This document shows, piece by piece, positions 1 through 8,110 of a DNA stretch of 34,846 bases. The position numbers and the translations under genes are program-made. Within the stretch, counting starts at the first letter, position 1; each line of letters begins with the position of its first letter. The notes under the pieces were generated by a model, which saw only the letters and a program-made list of their open reading frames with translations, was not told where the DNA came from and did no database searches. This stretch comes from an alpha proteobacterium AAP81b (lineage in GTDB: Bacteria; Pseudomonadota; Alphaproteobacteria; Sphingomonadales; Sphingomonadaceae): the NCBI GenBank assembly GCA_001295935.1, contig LJHX01000155.1, positions 1 through 34,846 of the forward strand, written 5' to 3'.

Positions 1-679
1 CCGCGGCTTCGCGGCCGAGCGTCGCGGCGGTGGCGCGCTCGGCCGGCGCGGCGTCGGCATCGATGAGCACACGCGCGGTCGCCGGTGACGCCGGCGTCTC
101 GGCGAGGCCGGGGGCCGCCAGCAGCACGATGTCCGACGCGCGGCGGGCGGTGATGGCCAGCGCCGTGCCCGAGCGCGTCACCCGGCCTGGCGTCGCCAGC
201 CGCCAGTCCCGCGGCAGGCGCGTGGTGAGCCGCCAAAGGGTGCGCTGATCGATGCGCTGCAGCGGATACCAGCCGCCGTAGAGCGACAGCTCGACGAGGC
301 GCGGCGACACCTGGTTGCGGCCATCGGGGTGGAGCGTGCCGGGCCCCATATAGACCAGCCGGGCGTCGCGGCGCGGGCACGGCAGGTCGATCGCTGCGGC
401 GCTCGACAGCCAGAATTTGCCCGCATCGACCGGCGGGGGCGGCGTGACGGCGCGGCGATCGACTTCGGCGCGGGCGATGGTGAGGCCGCGGTTGAGCCAC
501 AGCCGCACCCGGCCGTCGGTGCAGGCGAGGCCGGCCATGCGGACATCGACGCCGATGCGCCCGGCGGCGGGATCGAGATCGAGCGCCAGTCGGTAGCGCG
601 GGTCGGCCATCGCCGGTGAGGCCGCAGCCAATAGTGCCGCCACCGCCAGCCCGCGCCGCCATACCCGCCGTTCGCTCAT
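1..679 (-). CDS. Partial exported protein, possibly M1-like metallopeptidase N-terminal region
   Basis: The reading frame stays open from an ATG at 679 down to the left edge, giving 226 codons with no stop, so the C-terminal part is missing. Residues 1-25 form a Sec signal peptide: Arg-rich start, Ala/Leu core, cleavage likely after SPAMA. The mature part looks beta-rich, with a segment LVELSLYGGWYPL that resembles the Tyr/Trp-Pro strand in the N-terminal domain of gluzincin (M1-like) aminopeptidase relatives. The HExxH catalytic domain, if there is one, would lie outside the window, so activity cannot be judged. The start codon is 48 bases beyond the stop of the pheT 3' fragment on the same strand, which suggests this gene once directly followed pheT. 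Confidence is high that it is a real exported protein and moderate to low for the family. Confidence 0.55.
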   Translation of the reverse strand, partial: MSERRVWRRGLAVAALLAAASPAMADPRYRLALDLDPAAGRIGVDVRMAGLACTDGRVRLWLNRGLTIARAEVDRRAVTPPPPVDAGKFWLSSAAAIDLPCPRRDARLVYMGPGTLHPDGRNQVSPRLVELSLYGGWYPLQRIDQRTLWRLTTRLPRDWRLATPGRVTRSGTALAITARRASDIVLLAAPGLAETPASPATARVLIDADAAPAERATAATLGREAA

Positions 680-727
680 GGCAGCAACGATCCGCGACGC
701 GCGCCGCGAGTCAAGCGCCTGCGGCAA

Positions 728-868
728 TCAGCCCCGCAAGGCGCCGCCGAGCTTTTCCGCAGCGGCGACGATCTTCGCCGATACTGCGGCGATGTCGGCC
801 TCAGTCAGCGTCGCATCTCTGGGCTGCAAGGTGACCTCGGCGGCGAAGTTGACCTTATCCTCGCCGCC
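728..868 (-). pseudogene. Displaced second copy of the pheT 3' end
   Basis: Read leftward, these bases encode about 46 codons closely matching the C-terminus of PheT and end in a TGA at 728. By hand alignment, about 37 of 45 residues match the end of the intact pheT, including an identical run from [13 protein letters not shown] to AAAEKLG, and about 107 of 138 bases match. Most central differences fall at third codon positions, so both copies evolved as coding sequence before one was cut off. Homology stops near 868, and the upstream frame (a segment NTNCRHCG) does not resemble PheT. There is no start codon context or promoter, so it is a gene fragment. It probably marks the original end of pheT, because it abuts the next leftward gene at 679. 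Confidence 0.85.
762..781. repeat. Direct repeat copy 1 (possible attachment core) in the pheT fragment
   Basis: A 20-base stretch is identical to 1661-1680, in the same orientation, inside the longer diverged repeat. It is the longest perfectly shared run I found between the two pheT ends and is the natural candidate for the recombination core. Coding constraint alone could also explain it, since it encodes conserved residues (SAKIVAA region). Confidence 0.55.
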
Positions 869-996
869 GCAGTGCCGACAGTTGGTGTTTGCGAATGCCA
901 AGTCCCTCGCGGAAGCCGGACGAGGACAGCTAAGCCTTTCGATTCAGGTCACAAACAAACGCGTATTTGTGTCAAATCAAATAAAATCGTCAACCA

Positions 997-1024
997 TTGA
1001 CAGAACCGCCCGATATCCTAACTT
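997..1024 (+). promoter_or_regulatory. Candidate sigma70-type promoter for the inserted gene
   Basis: TTGACA at 997-1002 is a perfect -35 box. It is followed after 16 bases by TAACTT at 1019-1024 as a fair -10. It lies in an AT-rich stretch 33 bases before the start at 1057. The 869-996 stretch before it holds no gene that I recognise. Confidence 0.45.
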
Positions 1025-1056
1025 ATTATGACATGTGGCGACAAAGGGGATGCGCG

Positions 1057-1605
1057 ATGCGGAATGTAGAGATTCTTGCATTCGCCGCTTTCGTGGCGAT
1101 GAGTGTCGATCCGACGTACGCGCGCGTCGGCAACAGCCAAAGTGTCCTTGATAGGGCTGGGAATTTTGCGCTTGAGATGTGCAAACCTCCACAGAACGGA
1201 GGGTCGGCATCAAGCACAAAAATGAGAGGGTCGTTGAACGCAGCCGCCTTGAAGAGGTGGAAGGCCTGGTTTAGCGTCGAGGGGTTAGTCGGCTTCGAGA
1301 AGCGATGGTCGAAGTTTGAAGGCGTGCTTCAAGAACATCTTATTCTCGATAAAAGAAGCTACCGTGATTGTGCGAAACATATGGTAAGCGCTTTCCTCGA
1401 TTTCGCGAAATTTGAGAGGTCGTCGAATTACTCGATAACGAGGCAGTATCTTCCTGAACAGCAAAGCACAGAATCACCCCGCTACCTTGCACGCTTATGC
1501 ATGCAATCGCGCGCGATTAAGGCGAGAGGTTGGGCAGATGACGTTACAGTTATTTTGAACAGCGCGCGACAGTGCGGCGTATTAGCAGACGGATTCCCTA
1601 GTTAG
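1057..1605 (+). CDS. Secreted hypothetical protein of foreign composition (182 aa)
   Basis: I do not recognise a family. The ATG at 1057 is preferred because GGGGA at 1046-1050 gives a ribosome site six bases upstream and because residues 1-22 then form a signal peptide ending in PTYA. An upstream in-frame TTG at 997 is less likely, since it overlaps the -35 box. The mature protein is about 160 residues, mixed charge, predicted mostly helical, with four cysteines (in MCKPP, DCAKH, LCMQS and QCGVL) that could form two disulfides in the periplasm. There is no membrane segment after the signal. Base and codon use differ sharply from the neighbours, and the gene sits between two pheT 3' ends, so it probably arrived by transfer. 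A role as an exported effector, immunity or inhibitor protein is only a guess. Confidence 0.7.
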   Translation: MRNVEILAFAAFVAMSVDPTYARVGNSQSVLDRAGNFALEMCKPPQNGGSASSTKMRGSLNAAALKRWKAWFSVEGLVGFEKRWSKFEGVLQEHLILDKRSYRDCAKHMVSAFLDFAKFERSSNYSITRQYLPEQQSTESPRYLARLCMQSRAIKARGWADDVTVILNSARQCGVLADGFPS

Positions 1606-1626
1606 CTCACGCTAAGCGCATCCTAG

Positions 1627-4029
1627 TTACCCTCGCAAGCTCGCCCCGAGCTTTTCGGCGGCGGCGACGATCTTCGCCGACACCGCGGCGATATCGGCCT
1701 CGGTCAAGGTCGCGTCCTTCGGCTGCAAGGTAACTTCGATCGCCAGGCTGACATTGCCCTCGCCGATGCCGGCGCCGGCGAAGCGGTCGAAGAGCTTGAC
1801 CCCGGCGATCAGCGCCTTGTCGGCGCCGCTGGCGGCACGGACCAAAGCGTCGGCGGCGAGAGTCTCGGGGACGACGAAGGCGAAATCGCGGGTGAGCGGC
1901 TGCAGCGCCGGCGGGGCGAAGACCGCGCGACCGCGGCGCCGCGGTGGCAGCGCGTCGAGGTAGAGCTCGACCGCCGCAACGGGTTGCTTGAGGTCGAAAT
2001 GCTTGAGGATGGCGGGGTGCACCATGCCGAAATCGGCGAGGACGACCTTGCCGAGCACCAGCCGGCCGGCGCGGCCGGGGTGCCACCAGCTTGTCGCCGG
2101 CGCCGCGACGGCGAGGCGATCGACCGGCGCACCGGCGATGGCGAGCGCCGCCAGCGCCTCGGCCTTGGCGTCATAGGCGTCGACCGCCACCGCCGGTCCG
2201 GTGCGCCAGTCGCGCGCCAGCCTCTGGCCGGCGAGCAGTAGCGCGAGTGTCGGATGCTCGGCGTCGGCGAGGTAGCGCTGGCCGATCTCGAACAGCCGCA
2301 GCGACGCCTGGCCGCGATCGGCGTTGCGCTTGGCGGCGGCAAGCAGCCCCGGCAGCAGCGATGGCCGCATCGCGGCGAGATCGGCCGAGATAGGATTGGC
2401 GAGGGTGAAGGCGGCGCCGCCGAAGGCCTCGGCATCGGCGGGGGGCAGGAAGCTCCAGGTCACCGCCTCGTCGAAGCCGCGCGCGGCGGTCGCCCGGCGG
2501 ACGCGGCGTTCGAGCGCCTGCGCCGGGGTGGCGGTCGGTTTGGCGACGCCCTCGGCGCGCGGCAGCGGCGTCGATTGGATCGCGTCGAGGCCGTGGATGC
2601 GGACGACTTCCTCGACGATGTCAGCTTCGCCGTCCCAGCCGTTGCTCGCAGCGGCCCCACTGCCAACATCACGGCGCCAGGTGGGGACGGTGATCGTCCA
2701 GGGGTCGCCTCGGGCAACGCCGAAGCCGAGGCGTTCGAGAATCGCCGCCTGTTCGTCTTGCGCCACGTCGATGCCGGCGAGGCCGAGCACCCGTGCCGGG
2801 CGGAAGGCGACCTGCTTGGGCTCAGTCGGCGGCGTGCCCGAGCGCGTCACTTCGCTTGCCGTGCCGCCGCAGAGTTCGAGCACGAGATGCGTCGCGATGG
2901 CGAGGCCGTCGTCGAGGAAGCCCGGGTCGACGCCGCGCTCGAAACGGCTGCGCGCGTCGCTGGTCAGGGTCAGCTTCTGGCCGGTGCGCGCGATGCTGTC
3001 GGGATCGAAGAAGGCGCATTCGATCAGCACGTCGGTCGTCGTTTCCGAACAGCCCGAGGCCTTGCCGCCCATGATACCGCCGATGTCATGGACGTGCGCA
3101 TCGTCGGCGATTACCGTCATCGTCTCGTCGAGGGCATAGGTACGGCCGTTGAGCGCTTCGACCTGCTCGCCGGCGATCGCCTTCCGCGCGACGAGGCCGC
3201 CCGAGAGCGTGGCGCGGTCATAGACGTGCAGCGGCCGGCCGAGGTCGAACATGACGAAATTGGTGATGTCGACCAGCGCCGAAATCGGCTTGCTGCCAAT
3301 CGCCTTCAGCTTCTGCTGCATCCACGCCGGCGACGCGCCATTGGTCACCCCGGTGACGGCGCAGGCGAAGAACGCCGGGCAGCCGGGATCGTCGGTGCGC
3401 ACATCGGGACCCGGGCCGGCGCGCGGCACGTCGAGCGCGGCAATCCGATAGGCTTCGGCGAGCGGCTTCAACCGGCCGAGCCCAGCGGCGGCGAGGTCGC
3501 GGGCGATGCCGCGCACCCCCATGCAATCCTGGCGGTTGGGGGTGATGGCGACGTCGATCACCGGATCGACCAGCCCCGCCCAATCGACATAGCGCGCGCC
3601 GACAGGGGCGTCGGCGGGCAGTTCGATGATGCCGTTGTGCTCTTCGGACAGTTGCAGCTCACGCTCCGAACACATCATGCCGCGCGATTCGACGCCGCGG
3701 ATGGCGGCGACTTTTAGCGTGATGTCGCTGCCCGGCACATAGGTTCCGGGGGCGCCAAAGACGCCCTTCATCCCGGCGCGGGCATTGGGGGCGCCGCAGA
3801 CGACCTGGATCGCCGCGCCGCCGGCGCTGACGCTCAGCACCTGGAGCTTGTCGGCCTGGGGGTGGCGCTCGGCGGTGAGCACCTCGGCGATGACGAAGGG
3901 CGCCAGCGCCGCCGAAGCGTCCTCGACGCCCTCGACTTCGAGGCCGATGCGGTTGAGCGTCGCGGTGACCTCGTCGAGGCTCGCACTCGTGTCGAGATGT
4001 TCCTTGAGCCAGCCAAGGGTGAACTTCAT
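1627..4029 (-). CDS. pheT: Phenylalanine--tRNA ligase beta subunit
   Basis: This 800-aa cytoplasmic subunit pairs with PheS as an alpha2-beta2 enzyme that charges tRNA-Phe. The start [14 protein letters not shown] is the family start. Residues about 40-150 are the OB-fold tRNA-binding domain ([40 protein letters not shown]). B3/4 and B5 domains follow ([37 protein letters not shown]). A catalytic-like core and a C-terminal FDX-ACB domain with [10 protein letters not shown] and the end KLGASLRG complete it. The ATG overlaps the pheS stop by four bases (ATGA), so the two are translationally coupled. The last ~46 codons have a diverged second copy at 728-868, so this 3' end may have been supplied by an integrated element. 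The open frame continues upstream of 4029, but only within pheS sequence. Confidence 0.97.
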   Translation of the reverse strand: MKFTLGWLKEHLDTSASLDEVTATLNRIGLEVEGVEDASAALAPFVIAEVLTAERHPQADKLQVLSVSAGGAAIQVVCGAPNARAGMKGVFGAPGTYVPGSDITLKVAAIRGVESRGMMCSERELQLSEEHNGIIELPADAPVGARYVDWAGLVDPVIDVAITPNRQDCMGVRGIARDLAAAGLGRLKPLAEAYRIAALDVPRAGPGPDVRTDDPGCPAFFACAVTGVTNGASPAWMQQKLKAIGSKPISALVDITNFVMFDLGRPLHVYDRATLSGGLVARKAIAGEQVEALNGRTYALDETMTVIADDAHVHDIGGIMGGKASGCSETTTDVLIECAFFDPDSIARTGQKLTLTSDARSRFERGVDPGFLDDGLAIATHLVLELCGGTASEVTRSGTPPTEPKQVAFRPARVLGLAGIDVAQDEQAAILERLGFGVARGDPWTITVPTWRRDVGSGAAASNGWDGEADIVEEVVRIHGLDAIQSTPLPRAEGVAKPTATPAQALERRVRRATAARGFDEAVTWSFLPPADAEAFGGAAFTLANPISADLAAMRPSLLPGLLAAAKRNADRGQASLRLFEIGQRYLADAEHPTLALLLAGQRLARDWRTGPAVAVDAYDAKAEALAALAIAGAPVDRLAVAAPATSWWHPGRAGRLVLGKVVLADFGMVHPAILKHFDLKQPVAAVELYLDALPPRRRGRAVFAPPALQPLTRDFAFVVPETLAADALVRAASGADKALIAGVKLFDRFAGAGIGEGNVSLAIEVTLQPKDATLTEADIAAVSAKIVAAAEKLGASLRG
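1661..1680. repeat. Direct repeat copy 2 (possible attachment core) inside pheT
   Basis: This 20-base run is identical to 762-781 and lies in the last codons of intact pheT. The two copies start 899 bases apart. It marks the likely crossover zone on the pheT side of the insert. Confidence 0.55.
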
Positions 4030-5102
4030 GCGCCGACTCCCGCCGACAGGGTGGGCACGTCGAAGGCCGAGAAGCCATAGTGTTTCAGCCAGCGCAGGTC
4101 GGCGTCGAAGAAGGCGCGCAGGTCGGTCATACCGTATTTGAGCATGGCGAGGCGATCGACGCCGGTGCCGAAGGCGAAGCCCTGCCATTCATCGGGATCG
4201 AGCCCGCACGCCGCGATGACGCGGGGGTGGACCATGCCGGAGCCGAGGATTTCCATCCAGCTGTCGCTGCCGCCGATGGTCAGTTTGCCGCCGGCCCAGG
4301 AGCAGCCGACATCGACTTCGACCGAGGGCTCGGTGAAGGGGAAATAGCTCGGGCGGAGGCGCAAGGTGACGTCATCGACTTCGAAAAAGGCTTTGACGAA
4401 GGTTTCGAGCGTCCACTTGAGGTGGGCGAGCGTAATGCCGCGATCGATCACCAACCCCTCGATCTGGTGGAACATCGGCGTGTGGGTGGCGTCGCTGTCG
4501 GACCGATAAACCCGCCCCGGCGCAATGATGCGGATCGGCGGCGCCTGCGTCAGCATCGTCCGCACCTGCACCGGCGAGGTATGAGTGCGCAGCACGAGCT
4601 TCCCCTCCGGCGGCGACTGCGCCACGTAGAATGTATCGTGCATCGCCCGCGCCGGGTGCGATTCGGGAATGTTGAGCGCGGTGAAATTGTGCCAGTCGGT
4701 CTCGATCTCGGGGCCCGAGGCGACCGCGAAGCCGAGATCGGCGAAGATCTCGGCGAGCTCGTCCATGACCTGGCTGATCGGGTGGATCGTGCCCGCCGCC
4801 GGCAGTGCCACCGGCAGGGTCATGTCCTGGCGCTCGCTCGCCAGCCGCGCTTCGAGTGCCGCCGCGTCGAGCGCCGCCTTGCGCGCGGCGAGCGCCGCAC
4901 TCACCGCCTCGCGCAGGCCGTTGAAGCGCGGGCCAGCGTCAGCGCGCGCCGCCGGGTCCATGCCGCCCAGCGTCTTCAACAGCGCGGTGACGCTGCCCGA
5001 TTTGCCCATCGCGGCGACGCGCACGGCTTCGAGCGCCTCCGGCGTGGCGGCGGCGGCGATGCTGCCGAGGATGTCGGCCTGCAGGGTGTCGGTATCGGTC
5101 AT
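4026..5102 (-). CDS. pheS: Phenylalanine--tRNA ligase alpha subunit
   Basis: This 358-aa catalytic subunit of phenylalanyl-tRNA synthetase activates phenylalanine with ATP and transfers it to tRNA-Phe. Residues 1-90 form the N-terminal coiled-coil tRNA-binding arm. The class II core follows, with motif 2 ([20 protein letters not shown]) and motif 3 ([18 protein letters not shown]) near the C-terminus. The substrate-binding segment with [14 protein letters not shown] is also clear. The start [11 protein letters not shown] fits the family. The stop overlaps the pheT ATG by four bases. A phosphatase gene ends 46 bases upstream on the same strand. There is no rplT/rpmI before it and no leader peptide or T-box that I can see in the short gap. 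Confidence 0.97.
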   Translation of the reverse strand: MTDTDTLQADILGSIAAAATPEALEAVRVAAMGKSGSVTALLKTLGGMDPAARADAGPRFNGLREAVSAALAARKAALDAAALEARLASERQDMTLPVALPAAGTIHPISQVMDELAEIFADLGFAVASGPEIETDWHNFTALNIPESHPARAMHDTFYVAQSPPEGKLVLRTHTSPVQVRTMLTQAPPIRIIAPGRVYRSDSDATHTPMFHQIEGLVIDRGITLAHLKWTLETFVKAFFEVDDVTLRLRPSYFPFTEPSVEVDVGCSWAGGKLTIGGSDSWMEILGSGMVHPRVIAACGLDPDEWQGFAFGTGVDRLAMLKYGMTDLRAFFDADLRWLKHYGFSAFDVPTLSAGVGA

Positions 5103-5148
5103 GGCTGCCGGCTGGTAGCCGCCGCCGCCACAAAACGAAAGCACCGGC

Positions 5149-5694
5149 TCAGTAAAAGCCGCGGCGACGATGCAGCCGACCATAGGCGTCGAGCCGACGC
5201 GGATGCGCGGCGCGATAGGCGGCGAGCGCCGCGACCATCCGGCCGCCGCGGCCGAGGTGATCGTCGGCGAGCCGTACCAGCAGGGCGTTGGGCCAGGGCT
5301 TGTTGGTGACGCCGAGCAGCGCGTCGAAGGCCTCGGCCTCGCGCCCCGGTCCGGCGGCATGGGCGAGCGCGACGAAAGCGCTCGCCGTCGAGCGGCTGAT
5401 GCCCATGTGGCAGTGCACCAGCAGCCGCGCCTCGGCACCGGCGTGTTGACGGTCGCGCCAATCGTCGAGAAAGGCGACCAGCGCCGCCACCAGCGCCGCA
5501 TCGGCGGCCTGGTGGGTCGGGTTGTCGACATCCCAGAAGGCGCGCTGGAACACCCGCACGGCGTCGGGAAACACCGGCCGGCGCTCTGCTTCGAGGTTGG
5601 GATCGATCAGCGAGACGATGTCGGTCGGTTCGAACGCCGCAATGTCACGCGCGAGCCGGCCGGCGAAGAGCGAGGTGACGCGAACAGGGACCAT
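5149..5694 (-). CDS. Tyrosine/dual-specificity phosphatase-like protein
   Basis: This 181-aa soluble protein carries the Cys-based phosphatase signature HCHMGISRS (H94, C95, R101), the HC-x5-R loop that forms the phospho-cysteine intermediate. An upstream acidic stretch WDVDNP (around residues 54-59) is placed like the general-acid loop. The start [10 protein letters not shown] at 5694 is chosen over an ATG ten codons earlier because homologous small phosphatases begin just before the first beta-strand (VRVTSL). It shares strand and close spacing (46 bases) with pheS, and may be co-transcribed. No signal peptide is seen. The substrate is unknown; phosphoprotein or phospholipid are both possible. 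Confidence 0.8.
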   Translation of the reverse strand: MVPVRVTSLFAGRLARDIAAFEPTDIVSLIDPNLEAERRPVFPDAVRVFQRAFWDVDNPTHQAADAALVAALVAFLDDWRDRQHAGAEARLLVHCHMGISRSTASAFVALAHAAGPGREAEAFDALLGVTNKPWPNALLVRLADDHLGRGGRMVAALAAYRAAHPRRLDAYGRLHRRRGFY

Positions 5695-5736
5695 AGCCGG
5701 CGGCTTAAGCGCCCGCCATGACAACAGCGCGACAGT

Positions 5737-5901
5737 TCAGAACTGGCGATAACCCGCCAGCGGCAAGCCGTGCCGCGCCACGAACAGGTTCGATGATTCG
5801 ATCACCGCACGATTTTCGCTCTGCCAGGGCTCGTCCCGGGCAGCAACGGCATACGCCGGCGCGGCCGCGTCGCCGCCATTACCGCGAGGCTGGTCAATCA
5901 T
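5737..5901 (-). pseudogene. CcdA-like antitoxin C-terminal remnant
   Basis: The last ~25 residues (W-x2-ENRAVIESSNLFVARHG, ending AGYRQF) match the C-terminal, toxin-binding tail typical of CcdA antitoxins (W-x2-EN-x3-I-x2-YN-x-(Y/F)V-x3-G). The N-terminal ribbon-helix-helix DNA-binding part of a normal ~75-aa CcdA is absent. It is replaced by an Ala/Gly-rich stretch starting MIDQPRGNGG (an earlier ATG at 5922 is also possible and would overlap rpmJ's surroundings). No ccdB-like toxin follows; the next gene on this strand is the phosphatase. I read it as a decayed solitary antitoxin, or less likely a short expressed anti-toxin peptide. The match is short and made by eye. Confidence 0.45.
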
Positions 5902-5938
5902 GGCGCGGTCGTCGGGCAGCATCGCCGCGCCGCCCGGA

Positions 5939-6064
5939 TCAGCCCTGGCGCGCCTTGAAGCGGCGGTTGGTCTTGTTGATCACATAGGTGCGGCCGTGGC
6001 GACGCACGATCTGGCAATCGCGGTGGCGCGCCTTCAGCGACTTGAGGCTGTTGCGGATCTTCAT
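5939..6064 (-). CDS. rpmJ: 50S ribosomal protein L36
   Basis: This 41-residue basic protein of the large ribosomal subunit begins [14 protein letters not shown] and ends [10 protein letters not shown], the standard alphaproteobacterial form. It is the C-minus type: only one Cys (in DCQIV) remains of the zinc-ribbon ligands, so it should not need zinc. The gene stands alone, with its own promoter at 6102-6130, and precedes the CcdA-like remnant and the phosphatase-pheST group on the same strand. Confidence 0.95.
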   Translation of the reverse strand: MKIRNSLKSLKARHRDCQIVRRHGRTYVINKTNRRFKARQG

Positions 6065-6101
6065 GGGAAATCTCGGCCCGGGAATGCGAAAATGAGCGCG
6101 G

Positions 6102-6130
6102 GCGGTAGGCGATGGCGCCGACAAAGTCAA
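6102..6130 (-). promoter_or_regulatory. Candidate sigma70-type promoter for rpmJ
   Basis: On the minus strand TTGACT (6125-6130) and TACCGC (6102-6107) are separated by exactly 17 bases. They lie about 38 bases before the rpmJ ATG. The spacing and -35 are good; the -10 is weak but normal for GC-rich alphaproteobacteria. Confidence 0.5.
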
Positions 6131-6261
6131 CGCCGGTCGCGGCCGCCCGGTCGCGCCGCAACCGCGCGGCTCGCCAATATCGTTGCGCCGCGCCGCGCGC
6201 CATGCGACCAGCGGGCCTCGTGCGACGTTGCTGAAATCTTCGCCAGTCAGGAACCAGTCCC

Positions 6262-6891
6262 ATGCGTTTCCGCCCTTTCCGCCCGGCCCGCGGGCTGCCG
6301 CTCGCCGCGGCGCTGCTGCTCCCTGCCCTGCTCGCCGGCTGCGCCTCGGGGCCGACCGCCGAGATCACCCGCTTCAACCTCGGCGCGCCGATCCCGCGCG
6401 AAACCGTGGTCATCGAAGCGGCACCGGGGCTCGACGCCCGCGGCCTCGAATTCGCCAGCATCGCCGCCGGCGTCCAGAGCGAGCTCGCCGCCATCGGCTT
6501 TGCCGCCGCCGACAGTCCGGCTGGCGCCGGCTATATCGCCGTCGTCAGCCTCGAACAGGTGGTGCGCGATGGCCCGCCGCGCGGCCCGGCGCTGTCGATC
6601 GGCATCGGCGGCGGCAGCTTCGGCCGCGGCGGCGGGGTCGGCGGCGGCATCGCGGTGCCGGTCGGCGCACCGCGGACCAGCGAACTGCGCCAGACGCGGC
6701 TGTCGATCCGGCTGCGCCGGCGGTCGGATGCCAGCGTCGTGTGGGAAGGCCGCGCCGTCGAGGACCTGCCCGCCGACGCCGCGGCGAGCAGCATCGCCAG
6801 CGCCGTGCCGCGGTTGGCGCGCGCCCTGCTCGCCGATTTCCCCGGCCGCAACGGCGAGACGATTCGCGTGAAGACGGGGGGGCCCCGGTGA
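6262..6891 (+). CDS. DUF4136-type lipoprotein
   Basis: This is a 209-aa predicted lipoprotein. Residues 1-26 form a signal peptide with lipobox LLAGC, giving lipid-modified Cys27, so it is anchored to a membrane facing the periplasm. The rest resembles DUF4136: a beta-rich fold, the IPRETVVIE strand, a SELAAIGF helix, a Gly-rich loop (residues ~113-135) and [21 protein letters not shown]. The function of the family is not known. The stop overlaps the GTG start of the carboxypeptidase gene (GTGA), so the two are coupled and may act in the same envelope process. About 200 bases upstream to rpmJ hold no gene that I see. Confidence 0.75.
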   Translation: MRFRPFRPARGLPLAAALLLPALLAGCASGPTAEITRFNLGAPIPRETVVIEAAPGLDARGLEFASIAAGVQSELAAIGFAAADSPAGAGYIAVVSLEQVVRDGPPRGPALSIGIGGGSFGRGGGVGGGIAVPVGAPRTSELRQTRLSIRLRRRSDASVVWEGRAVEDLPADAAASSIASAVPRLARALLADFPGRNGETIRVKTGGPR

Positions 6892-8021
6892 TCGCGATCG
6901 ACGCCGGCTTCGATTCGGGCAACATCATTGTCAGGCGCTGCACCGCGCGCGACGACATCGAACTCGCCATCGCCCGCGATCATCTCAGCGACTTCTTCCA
7001 ATGGTTCCACTTCCGCCTGTCGGGCGCCGCCGGCCAGGCGTGCACCATCCGCCTCGTCGAGGTTGGCGGCGCCGCCTATCCTGGCGGCTGGCCGGGCTAT
7101 CGCGCCTGCGTCTCCTCAGATCGCCAGGCCTGGACGCGCACCGAAACGCGCTATGACGCCAATGCCGAAGGCGGCACGCTGACCATAAGCGTCACCCCCG
7201 CGAGCGACCAACTCTGGTGCGCCTATTTCGCCCCCTACAGCCTCGAACGCCACCACGACCTGATCGCGCGCGCCGCCGCGCAGCCCGGCGTTCGCGCCGA
7301 TGTCCTTGGCCACAGCCTCGATGGCCGGCCGATCGACCGGCTGCGCGTCGGCGATGGCCCGCGCCAGATCTGGCTCTATGGTCGCCAGCATCCCGGCGAA
7401 ACCATGGCCGAATGGTGGATGGAAGGCGCCCTCGCCCGGCTGACCGACCCCGCCGACCCGGTGGCGCGCAAGCTCCGCCAGCAGGCAAGCTTCCACATCG
7501 TCCCCAATGTGAACCCCGATGGCAGCTTCCGCGGCCATCTGCGCACCAATGCCGCCGGCGTGAACCTCAACCGCGAATGGCACGCGCCGAGCCCCGAACG
7601 CTCGCCCGAGGTACTGGCGGTGCTGGCGGCGATGCAGGCAAGCGGGGTAGATTTCGCGTTGGACGTCCATGGCGACGAGGCGATCCCGCATGTCTTCATC
7701 GCCGGCTTCGAGGGCATCCCGTCGATCAGCGACCGCCAGCTGGCGCTGCTCGGCGACTACAAGGCGCGGCTCGAACGCCTGACCCCCGATTTCCAGACGC
7801 GCGTCGGTTATCCCGCCGCCGGCCCGGGCCGGGCCAATCTCACCATGAGCACCAATGCGGTGGCCGAACGCTTCGGCTGCCTCGCGATGACCCTCGAAAT
7901 GCCCTTCAAGGACAATGCCGATCTGCCCGACGCCGCCGCCGGCTGGTCGCCTGAGCGCTCGAAGCAGCTGGGGCGCGATTGCCTGGCGGCGCTGGCGGAG
8001 GTGGTCGGCGCGTTGCGCTGA
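6888..8021 (+). CDS. M14-family zinc carboxypeptidase, cytosolic carboxypeptidase-like
   Basis: This 377-aa protein has an N-terminal beta-sandwich typical of cytosolic carboxypeptidases (residues ~1-125, with DFFQWFHFRLSG and CAYFAPYSLERH), then an M14 catalytic domain. Zinc ligands are visible: H168-P-G-E171 in RQHPGETMAEWW, and H261 in DVHGDEAIPH. The catalytic glutamate is E337 in MTLEMPFKDN. Substrate-site segments NVNPDGSFRGHLRTNAAGVNLNREW also match. It should remove C-terminal residues, possibly acidic side chains or tags as in the eukaryotic relatives; the bacterial substrate is not known. The GTG start at 6888 overlaps the lipoprotein stop by four bases. No signal peptide is seen, so it is cytosolic. 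Confidence 0.88.
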   Translation: MIAIDAGFDSGNIIVRRCTARDDIELAIARDHLSDFFQWFHFRLSGAAGQACTIRLVEVGGAAYPGGWPGYRACVSSDRQAWTRTETRYDANAEGGTLTISVTPASDQLWCAYFAPYSLERHHDLIARAAAQPGVRADVLGHSLDGRPIDRLRVGDGPRQIWLYGRQHPGETMAEWWMEGALARLTDPADPVARKLRQQASFHIVPNVNPDGSFRGHLRTNAAGVNLNREWHAPSPERSPEVLAVLAAMQASGVDFALDVHGDEAIPHVFIAGFEGIPSISDRQLALLGDYKARLERLTPDFQTRVGYPAAGPGRANLTMSTNAVAERFGCLAMTLEMPFKDNADLPDAAAGWSPERSKQLGRDCLAALAEVVGALR

Positions 8022-8110
8022 CCGTCGCGGTCGCCCCCTCAAAACAACCCATTTCGCGGCTGCGCCGCACCGCCTAGGTTGACGCGAACGTAAAGTCAGG
8101 AACCCGCGCC

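Larger units (their letters stand above)
782..1680. mobile_element. Candidate small integrated element at the pheT 3' end
   Basis: About 0.9 kb lies between two copies of the pheT 3' end in direct orientation. The stretch is visibly AT-richer than everything around it, especially 940-1600, and carries one gene with foreign codon use (AAA, AGA, AAT, ATT common). Known elements such as prophage e14 at icd integrate into a gene's 3' end, supply a replacement end and push the native end to the far side, and this layout matches that. No integrase, excisionase or inverted terminal repeat is visible. It may therefore be a deletion remnant, a mobilisable passenger, or the result of homologous recombination with DNA from another strain. 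Boundaries are inferred from the 20-base repeats. Confidence 0.45.

Noticed and set aside
869-996. Possible zinc-finger-like N-terminus ([11 protein letters not shown]) fused before the pheT fragment
   Set aside because: Too short, no start codon or ribosome site, and the segment ends in the pheT fragment; chance reading of junction sequence is more likely.
2254-3717. Long plus-strand open frame opposite pheT
   Set aside because: It is the complement of a conserved gene in GC-rich DNA, has no ribosome site and resembles no family; the same holds for long frames opposite phyR, clpB, mgtE and the kinase.
4030-4188. Longer PheT starting upstream inside pheS
   Set aside because: The family start [13 protein letters not shown] and the four-base overlap with pheS fix the start at 4029.
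5103-5148. Attenuator or T-box control of pheST
   Set aside because: The 46-base gap is too short and shows no leader peptide, Phe codon run or hairpin.
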